Program-made: the position numbers and the translations under genes
Notes under the pieces: generated by a model
Database searches by the model: none
What the model was told of the DNA's origin: nothing
What the model saw: the letters and a program-made list of their open reading frames with translations, nothing else
Part shown: piece after piece, positions 4,954 through 10,712 of the stretch
Layout: each line of letters begins with the position of its first letter
Position numbering within the stretch: the first letter of the stretch is position 1
Source: Palsa-872 sp036844615
Lineage (GTDB): Bacteria > Chloroflexota > Dormibacteria > Dormibacterales > Dormibacteraceae
Length of the DNA stretch: 11,480 nucleotides
Direction: 5' to 3'
Assembly (NCBI GenBank): GCA_036844615.1
Contig: DAIUFK010000072.1
Location: 1 to 11,480, forward strand

Positions 4954-6206
4954 GACAATCGCTCAGGCAGGTCCATCCAGGCGACCTCGACCTGCTCTCC
5001 ACTCGCCATGTCCTTCAACTGGGCAACCTTGCGCTCAGCCTCAGCCTCGCTGAGCAACACCACCCACCGGGCTCCCAGCTTGTTCGCCGATCTCATCTTG
5101 GCTCTCAGGCTCTTGGGCTCGTAGTCCACCGCGACCGAGCGTGCAGTGCGGCAGAGTCTCGCCACTTCCGCCGCGGCCACGTCGAGACCTCCATCCGCGA
5201 GCACGACGACATCAGCCGCCGGCGCCGCTATCACTTCAGCTCCACTGGCCTCCACCAGCTCTGTGACACGATCGAGACCGCTGGCGAACCCGACCCCAGG
5301 GGTCGCCGGCCAACCTTCGGCGCGCGCCAGCCCGTCGTACCTCCCGCCTCCACCCAGCGCGTCCTGGGACCCGGCGGCCTGCGCTGGAAAGAACTCAAAC
5401 ACGGTGCGCGTGTAGTAGTCGAGGCCTCTGACGAGGTATGGGTCGTGGTTGTACTCGATGCCCGCGGCGTCGAGCAGGCGGCGGACGCCATCCCAGGCCG
5501 CGGCGCATGCGTCGCAGAGGTGGTCGGTGACACGTGGCGCTTTGGCTTTGAAAGGCTGGCACTGCGGCACCTTGCAGTCAAGCAGCAGAAGGGGATTCTT
5601 CTCGAGCCGGCGCTGGCACTCGCCGTGGAGCTCAGCCTTCAGCGGGCGGTAGTAGGCGCGCAGCAGCTCAAGGTAGGCGGGGCGACACTTCTCGTCGCCG
5701 ATGGAGTTCAGCTCCAGCCGAAGGTCGCGCAGGCCGAGCTCTTGCAGCCAGGTCGCTCCGAGCTCGATCACCTCGGCGTCGAGAGCGGGGCTTTCGGCGC
5801 CGATCGCCTCCACGTCAAACTGGAAGAACTGGCGGTAACGACCTTTCTGCGGACGGTTGTACCGGAACATCGGACCGATCAGAAACAGTCGCGCCGGCTG
5901 CGGCCCCTGGTTCAGGTGGCCTTCAAAGTAGGCACGAACAAGACCGGCAGTCGCTTCGGGCCGCAGCGCCAGGTGACGGCCGCCCCGGTCTTCGAATCGA
6001 TAGAGCTCTTTCGCCACTGCGTCGGTGTCCTCGCCGACGCGCTCGATCAGCTCCGCGTGCTCGACGATTGGAGTGACTATCTCCTGGTACCCGAACGACT
6101 GAGCGACTCGCGTTGCTGCGGTTTCGACGGTGCGCCAAAGGGCGCGTTCCTGCGGCATGAGGTCGCGCATGCCGCGGACACCCTTGATCGGTTCGGCGCG
6201 AGGCAT
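4950..6206 (-). CDS. hisS: Histidyl-tRNA synthetase
   Basis: Charges tRNA-His. 418 residues, typical for bacterial HisRS. Seen: the N-terminal GVRGMRDLMP (9-18, motif 1 region), LRPEATAGLVRAY (81-93), motif 2 (MFRYNRPQKGRYRQFFQFD, 113-131), the HisA box LVRGLDYYTRTVFEF (258-272), GGGGRYDGL (285-293), motif 3 (GVGFASGLDRV, 304-314), and a C-terminal anticodon-binding domain (about 330-418). Residues 211, 216, 231 and 234 in the insertion domain are cysteines (CKVPQC and CDAC), which could bind a metal. The ATG at 6206 lacks a Shine-Dalgarno sequence; a TACAAT element ends 9 nt before it, so the mRNA is probably leaderless or nearly so. The 3' end overlaps aspS by 4 nt, forming a hisS-aspS operon. 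Confidence 0.96.
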   Translation of the reverse strand: MPRAEPIKGVRGMRDLMPQERALWRTVETAATRVAQSFGYQEIVTPIVEHAELIERVGEDTDAVAKELYRFEDRGGRHLALRPEATAGLVRAYFEGHLNQGPQPARLFLIGPMFRYNRPQKGRYRQFFQFDVEAIGAESPALDAEVIELGATWLQELGLRDLRLELNSIGDEKCRPAYLELLRAYYRPLKAELHGECQRRLEKNPLLLLDCKVPQCQPFKAKAPRVTDHLCDACAAAWDGVRRLLDAAGIEYNHDPYLVRGLDYYTRTVFEFFPAQAAGSQDALGGGGRYDGLARAEGWPATPGVGFASGLDRVTELVEASGAEVIAAPAADVVVLADGGLDVAAAEVARLCRTARSVAVDYEPKSLRAKMRSANKLGARWVVLLSEAEAERKVAQLKDMASGEQVEVAWMDLPERLS

Positions 6207-6215
6207 AGGGTGACG

Positions 6216-6243
6216 ATTGTAAGAAGGGAAGGGATGCGGTCAC
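6216..6243 (-). promoter_or_regulatory. Sigma-70-like promoter for hisS-aspS
   Basis: On the minus strand: GTGACC (6243-6238; 4 of 6 matches to TTGACA), 16-nt spacer, TACAAT (6221-6216; 5 of 6 matches to TATAAT). Only nine bases separate TACAAT from the hisS ATG, so initiation 5-10 nt downstream leaves a leader of zero to about five bases. The absence of a Shine-Dalgarno sequence before hisS agrees with leaderless translation. Confidence 0.55.
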
Positions 6244-6313
6244 TTCCCAGCCGGTTACTATCTGGCGGAATGCATAGGTGCGGCCGATCGACCATTGCGG
6301 TGAAACCTAGCCT

Positions 6314-6640
6314 GTGACAGTCGCCCTCATCCAGCTGATCTCGCTCATCCTCGCTGGGCTTGCCCTGTTGATGGGCGCTTATCTTTTGATCATCGGCAAG
6401 CGCCCTTGGCGCGCAAGCGGCGAGAACGAAAACGTCGCGCCGCGAGTCCGTTTGCTGGGACTCAGCTACATCCTTGTGTTCGGTTCGGCGATGGTCCAGA
6501 TCATCACCCAGCCACGAGGCGAGACCGCGGTGATCCTCGGCGGCCTGATGGTGCTTGGCGGCGTCATCGTGATCATCGTCGTATTCCTGGAGGCAAGGGC
6601 CTCACGCCGCGCTATCTACCGGGGCCGCCTCGACCCATAG
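6314..6640 (+). CDS. Small three-helix membrane protein of unknown function
   Basis: A 108-residue protein, not assigned to a family. Three hydrophobic segments are visible: residues about 4-27 (ALIQLISLILAGLALLMGAYLLII), 46-63 (LLGLSYILVFGSAMVQII) and 73-93 (ILGGLMVLGGVIVIIVVFLE), with a basic C-terminal tail. The start is GTG at 6314, with a modest GGTGA about 10 nt upstream. It is the only plus-strand gene in the left 10.7 kb. It is divergent from hisS (107 nt between the starts) and converges on the hybrid kinase with a 10-nt gap. Third-position GC and the membrane pattern make it a credible gene. No function can be read from the sequence. Confidence 0.7.
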   Translation: MTVALIQLISLILAGLALLMGAYLLIIGKRPWRASGENENVAPRVRLLGLSYILVFGSAMVQIITQPRGETAVILGGLMVLGGVIVIIVVFLEARASRRAIYRGRLDP

Positions 6641-6650
6641 GGCTGCACCC

Positions 6651-8240
6651 TCAGGGAGTCGTCCGCCAACCCGCCGCCACCTTGAAAGCCTCCGCGAGCT
6701 GCTCGAGGTGCACGGGTTTGATCATGTAGTCGTCAAAGCCCGCCTTCAGGCAACGCTCCTGGTCGCCAGGCCCTGCCAGGGCGGTCAGCGCGATCAGCCG
6801 CGGTCGCGTGCCGCGAGGCCAGCGCCTGCAGATCGCCTCCGCCGCCTCCAGGCCGTCCATCTCGGGCATCAGCACGTCCATGAGAACCGCGTCGTAAGGC
6901 TGCTGGGCGACAGCGGCTACCGCTTCGCGGCCGTTCGAAACGACGTCGACGTTGTGGCCGAGCTTGACCACCAGCCTACGCAGAAGGTTCTGGTTCAGGG
7001 CGTTGTCGTCCGCCACGAGCACCCTCAGGGCCCCCGGCGCAACCCTCTCGGCGACTGGGGCCATTGGAGGAGCCACAGGGTGAGCGCCCACCTGGGCCAT
7101 CACGTCGTGAAGCGTTCGCGGAGCGACAGGCTTGGTCAGAGTCGCCTGCACCACCCCGCTGTCCGCAGCTCCAGCCTCCTCCGCCCCCGGCGAGGCGGCT
7201 GCGATGAGCACGATGGGAAGCTGGTCAGGCCCTCGTAGGGCACGCAGCGCTGTCGACACCGTAAGCCCGTCGATGGCGGGGAAGCGATGCTCGACGAGGG
7301 CGATGTCGAATGGGTGACCGGCCTGGACCAGGCCGACAGCCTCCTCCGGCGTCGCCGCTGTCGCTGTCGCGCCCCACGTCTCTGTCTGCAACGCCATCAC
7401 GCGTCGCTCGGTCGCATCGGCAGCCACCACGAGGACCCTCATCGCCTCGAGGGTCACAGGCGCGGTGGTGACAGGGGCAGGCATCGCCTCGGCGAGGATC
7501 GTGAACTCGAAGACGGTGCCGGCGTCGGGACCTGCCTCAACGCCTCCCTGCTCGACTCGCAGCTCGCCGTCCATCATCTCGACCAGTTTTTTGCAGGTGC
7601 CGAGGTTGAGGACAGCAAGCCGGTCGCCAGGCTCGAGGACGGCGGTTGAAGGCGCTGCCTCGCCAAACGCGGTCCGCAGGATCCTCGCGGGAAGGCCCTT
7701 GCCTGTGTCTCTCACGCTGAACTTGAGGCCCATCAGACCGCCCTGCGGCTGGCAGCTCAGCTCGACGCCGACTCCCCCGCGCTGAGTTCTCTCGAGCCCT
7801 CCGTTGAGCAGCGTAAGAAGAATCTGCTCCAGCCTTCGCGAATCGCCGACGATGACGCTTGGAACGTCAAGCTCCACGCGGAAGGAGAGATCGAGGCCCC
7901 TCGCGCCCGCAATCTCCGCGACGAGGCCGAGGCAGCTCTCGACGCTCGACCGGACGTCGAACGGATGCAGCGCAAGCTCGAACTCCCCACCCTGGATCAT
8001 CGCTGCATCGAGGACCTCCTCGACGAGCCTTGCCACCTGCTCAGTCCCAAGCTCGACGATCGAGGCAAGCTCTCGCTCCTCAGTCGTCGTGGCGGTCATG
8101 GCCAGCAGGCCGGCTGCGCCGAGGACCGCGTTCAGCTGGTTGCGGAGCTGATGTCCGAAATCGCCAAGAAGCTCGGAATCGAGCACATCTGTTTTCAGCG
8201 CGCCTCCTCCGTCTGCGCCCTGCTCGCGGGCCACGCTCAA
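6651..8240 (-). CDS. Soluble hybrid histidine kinase with two receiver domains
   Basis: 529 residues, no membrane segment or sensor domain. Order: HisKA-like dimer domain with FGHQLRNQLNAVLGAAG (28-44, His30 in place of the usual FSHELRTPLN), HATPase domain (about 95-250), receiver 1 (268-386), Pro/Ala linker, receiver 2 (404-522). In the ATPase, the N-box Asn positions are Thr143 and Gly147 (Asn146 is adjacent), G1 is intact (DTGKG, 178-182), but the G2 glycines are largely lost (LAVLNLGTCKKL). Receiver 1 has Ala273-Ala274 for the acidic pair, Glu317 for the phospho-Asp and Ala347 for Thr, keeping Lys370. Receiver 2 is complete: Asp411, Asp412, Asp455, Thr486, Lys508. The start is TTG at 8240 with AAGGAGG 7 nt upstream. 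It follows cpaF by 30 nt, likely in one operon, so a role in controlling the pilus apparatus is plausible but not shown. Confidence 0.88.
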   Translation of the reverse strand: MSVAREQGADGGGALKTDVLDSELLGDFGHQLRNQLNAVLGAAGLLAMTATTTEERELASIVELGTEQVARLVEEVLDAAMIQGGEFELALHPFDVRSSVESCLGLVAEIAGARGLDLSFRVELDVPSVIVGDSRRLEQILLTLLNGGLERTQRGGVGVELSCQPQGGLMGLKFSVRDTGKGLPARILRTAFGEAAPSTAVLEPGDRLAVLNLGTCKKLVEMMDGELRVEQGGVEAGPDAGTVFEFTILAEAMPAPVTTAPVTLEAMRVLVVAADATERRVMALQTETWGATATAATPEEAVGLVQAGHPFDIALVEHRFPAIDGLTVSTALRALRGPDQLPIVLIAAASPGAEEAGAADSGVVQATLTKPVAPRTLHDVMAQVGAHPVAPPMAPVAERVAPGALRVLVADDNALNQNLLRRLVVKLGHNVDVVSNGREAVAAVAQQPYDAVLMDVLMPEMDGLEAAEAICRRWPRGTRPRLIALTALAGPGDQERCLKAGFDDYMIKPVHLEQLAEAFKVAAGWRTTP

Positions 8241-8247
8241 GTCGAAG

Positions 8248-8254
8248 CCTCCTT
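8248..8254 (-). promoter_or_regulatory. Ribosome binding site deciding the TTG start of the kinase
   Basis: AAGGAGG on the minus strand, 7 nt before the TTG at 8240. This near-perfect site supports TTG rather than the GTG two codons later. The ATG at about 8262 is out of frame and closes after a few codons. Confidence 0.75.
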
Positions 8255-8270
8255 GCCCATCAGCTCACCC

Positions 8271-9755
8271 TCACGACTCACGACTCGCTGGAGGCAGCGT
8301 CGCGGGTTGGAAGAGTGAATCGGGGAGGTTGATGCCGTTCGAACGGAAATGCTTGAGGAAAGCCGACTTGGCACCCGTGGCCGTGTGATAGCCGACAGCG
8401 CGCCCGTCGGCGGTGACCCCGGTTTGCATGAAGACGAACAGCTCCTGCATAGCGATCTCGCCGTCCGCGATACCGGTAACCTCGGCCACGCTGACCACCT
8501 TGCGTGCGCCGCCGCGCAGCCGCTCGGTTTGAACTACCACGTTGATCGCGGAGGCGATCTGGCTTCGGATGGCTCGCGATGGCAGCTCGGTGCCGGCGAG
8601 CAGCACCAGCGTCTCCAGCCGGTTGAGGGCATCTCGCGGGTTGTTGGAGTGAAGGGTGCTCATCGACCCGTCATGACCGGTGTTCATCGCCTGGAGCATG
8701 TCAAGGGCCTCGGGTCCGCGGCACTCCCCCACCACGATTCGGTCGGGACGCATTCGCAAGCAGTTGCGCACGAGGTCTCGGATGGAGATGGCGCCTCGGC
8801 CTTCGACGTTCTGCGGCTTGGACTCGAGGCTGATGACGTGGACCTGGCGAAGCCGAAGCTCAGCGGCGTCCTCGCAGGTGACGATCCGCTCAGTGGCGGG
8901 GATGAACCCCGACAGCACATTCAGGAATGTCGTCTTGCCAGACCCTGTGCCTCCGGACACGATGACGTTGAGGCGTGTTTTCACCGCGGTGTCGAGGTAG
9001 GTCATCATCGCGGGCGTCGCGCCGCCCAGAGCCACGATCTGTTCAGGGCTGAGCACCTCACGGCCGAACTTTCGGATCGTGAGGCACGGGCCGTAAATAG
9101 CCACCGGTGGGATTACCACGTTCACGCGCGATCCGTCTTTCAATCGCGCATCGCACATGGGTTCCGACTCGTCCACGCGACGGCCGATCGAGGAAACAAT
9201 GCGGTCGATCACGCGACGCAGGCTTGCCTCATCCTCGAAAGCCAGGCTCGTGAGCTCGATCTTGCCCCGCCGCTCGACGAAGATCTGCTCCGGACGGTTG
9301 ACCATTACCTCGCTCACGTCGGGGTCCCGCAACAAAGCCTCGAGCGGCCCAAGACCGACCACCTCGTCGAAGAGCACCTCGACGAGTCGCTCCTTGTCGG
9401 TCGCAGTGACCAGCGTCGCGGGCGGCTTGGTGCGGAAATGCTCCTCGGTCAGCTGCAACAAGAGACGCCTGATGCCGGCCGGGTTGTTGATGTCGATCTG
9501 CGCGGTGTGGTGAGCGAGCAGCTGGGCGTGGATCTCGGTCTTGGCGGCGGCGAGCGATGGAGTCAGCTTCACCGACGACTCGGTGACGAGCGCCGCAGGC
9601 ACCGCAATGGAGGGCGCCTTCACGACTTCAGGCGGTGGCGCGGCGGGCGCGGCAGCGGCCGGCGGTCCATTAGCCGACGGGGCGGCGACTTGAACCACAG
9701 GCGTGGCGAGAGGCGTTTGCTGGTAGCGCCTGTCGAATCGCTCCGAGAGCTTCAT
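8271..9755 (-). CDS. cpaF: CpaF/TadA-type secretion ATPase (Tad pilus assembly)
   Basis: Hexameric type II/IV-secretion-family ATPase that powers assembly of Tad (Flp) pili or a related apparatus at the inner face of the membrane. 494 residues. An Ala/Pro-rich linker (about 15-60) precedes the N-terminal domain (about 90-240, with FDEVVGLGPLEALLRDPDVSEVMVN). The RecA-like domain has Walker A GGTGSGKT (268-275), the Asp box TCEDAAELRL (293-302), Walker B RIVVGECRG (339-347) and the His box STLHSNNPRDAL (366-377), all intact and CpaF-like. The ATG at 9755 overlaps the HEAT-repeat stop as ATGA. A hybrid kinase follows after 30 nt instead of the usual tadB-tadC. A CpaE-like gene is transcribed divergently nearby, which supports Tad over a DNA-uptake or conjugation ATPase. 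Confidence 0.92.
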   Translation of the reverse strand: MKLSERFDRRYQQTPLATPVVQVAAPSANGPPAAAAPAAPPPEVVKAPSIAVPAALVTESSVKLTPSLAAAKTEIHAQLLAHHTAQIDINNPAGIRRLLLQLTEEHFRTKPPATLVTATDKERLVEVLFDEVVGLGPLEALLRDPDVSEVMVNRPEQIFVERRGKIELTSLAFEDEASLRRVIDRIVSSIGRRVDESEPMCDARLKDGSRVNVVIPPVAIYGPCLTIRKFGREVLSPEQIVALGGATPAMMTYLDTAVKTRLNVIVSGGTGSGKTTFLNVLSGFIPATERIVTCEDAAELRLRQVHVISLESKPQNVEGRGAISIRDLVRNCLRMRPDRIVVGECRGPEALDMLQAMNTGHDGSMSTLHSNNPRDALNRLETLVLLAGTELPSRAIRSQIASAINVVVQTERLRGGARKVVSVAEVTGIADGEIAMQELFVFMQTGVTADGRAVGYHTATGAKSAFLKHFRSNGINLPDSLFQPATLPPASRES

Positions 9756-10582
9756 CGGCCAGCCGTCCCCGCAGAAGGCCTGAACCGCCGCTGCGCTTTG
9801 ACCAGGGCCGACCTCAGCGCCGCGTCAGGCTCCGCGGTCAGGCCGCTGAGCCCATCCTCAGCTGCGGGGGTCCCGACCATGGCCAGCGCACGGCAGGCAG
9901 CCACACGCACGCGGGTCGGCCATCTCCTGTCGTGTGCGATGGCGGCAAGGGGCCTCACTCGGAGGCTGTCATGCCTCAAGCCACAGGCCAGGACCGTGAT
10001 AACTGCCGCTTGCACGCTTTCAGGCTCACGCATGAGCGCCTCGATGTCCATATCCGAAGCAGCGTGGGCCAGTTCGATGGCGAGCCGGTGCTGGGGCAGC
10101 CGGTCTGCCACCGACATCAGAGCGTCGACAGCCCGGCGCCCCCCGAGGCGCCCGAGAGCGCGTACCGCCGCCTCCCACACCCGTGGCCGGGAGTCCGCCA
10201 GCATGTCCGCGAGCCATGGAAGTGACTCGCCCAACCTGAAGGCGCCGCACAGCGTGGCGGCGGCTATCCGGATGTTCGGGTCGCGGTCGGCCAACGCGTT
10301 CAAGAGCTCGTCATGCAACCCCGCCGGCTTCAGGGCCTGCGCAAGGCGCCACTGGATCAGGACACCTGGCCCTGCCCTCTCGAGAACACCCGTCACCGCC
10401 GAGGCGACGGCGCTGGAGTCGGCAAGCAGCTCGGACGTCTTGACATTGAGCGTCACGTGGGAGTCGCCCTCTAGCGCGGAGGCAAGAACGCGCTCCACGC
10501 GCGCGGCAAGACGGGAGCGGGGAGCGCCGGCTCGCGAGCCTCCCTGACGCTTGACAGGACGCTCTGATTCGGGGTCGGACAC
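9752..10582 (-). CDS. HEAT-repeat protein
   Basis: 276 residues. After a basic, disordered N-terminus (1-25) the protein is alpha-helical, with several HEAT/PBS-lyase-like units: LHDELLNALADRDPNIRIAAATLCGAF (89-115), LPWLADMLADSRPRVWEAAVRALGRLG (121-147), and weaker ones around 150-200, 203-237 and 238-265. Such proteins act as scaffolds. No catalytic residues for bilin lyase or other enzymes are recognisable, so a structural or regulatory partner role is more likely. The start is GTG at 10582 with only a weak ribosome site. Its stop overlaps the cpaF start by 4 nt, implying coupled translation and a shared job with the CpaF ATPase. It is divergent from the cNMP-CpaE gene. I know of no standard Tad component of this type, so its role is open. 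Confidence 0.78.
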   Translation of the reverse strand: MSDPESERPVKRQGGSRAGAPRSRLAARVERVLASALEGDSHVTLNVKTSELLADSSAVASAVTGVLERAGPGVLIQWRLAQALKPAGLHDELLNALADRDPNIRIAAATLCGAFRLGESLPWLADMLADSRPRVWEAAVRALGRLGGRRAVDALMSVADRLPQHRLAIELAHAASDMDIEALMREPESVQAAVITVLACGLRHDSLRVRPLAAIAHDRRWPTRVRVAACRALAMVGTPAAEDGLSGLTAEPDAALRSALVKAQRRFRPSAGTAGR

Positions 10583-10703
10583 TTGCCTGTTACCTGGGTC
10601 GTTGCTGCGATGTTGAAAGTCGATCTGGGGGGACGTTGTTACATTATCGACGTATTTGAGTTCCCGCGAGGCTCGAGGGGGCCCGGGTCAACGGGAGGAG
10701 GGA
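10583..10703. promoter_or_regulatory. Divergent promoter region between HEAT-cpaF and cNMP-cpaE
   Basis: It contains an AT-rich island at about 10636-10660 in otherwise GC-rich DNA. On the minus strand GATAAT (10648-10643; 5 of 6 to TATAAT) could serve the HEAT-cpaF-kinase operon, and on the plus strand TACATT (10640-10645; 4 of 6) overlaps it and could serve cNMP-cpaE. No good -35 is evident for either; TTGAAA at about 10613 is 21 nt from TACATT, too far. The overlap would make the two directions compete. A ribosome site, GGGAGGAGGG, lies at 10693-10702. Confidence 0.4.
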
Positions 10704-10712
10704 TTGCATCAG

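Noticed and set aside
5445..6317. A 290-codon open frame on the plus strand
   Set aside because: It is antisense to hisS, which has all class II motifs. No domain is recognisable in the translation.
6636..6665. Possible bidirectional terminator between the convergent genes
   Set aside because: Only a 4-bp stem (AGGG/CCCT) and no T-run are visible in the 10-nt gap and its edges.
8349..10547. A 732-codon open frame on the plus strand
   Set aside because: It is antisense to cpaF and the HEAT gene, whose motifs are intact. Long antisense frames are expected in GC-rich coding DNA. The translation is Arg/His/Ser-rich with no recognisable domain.
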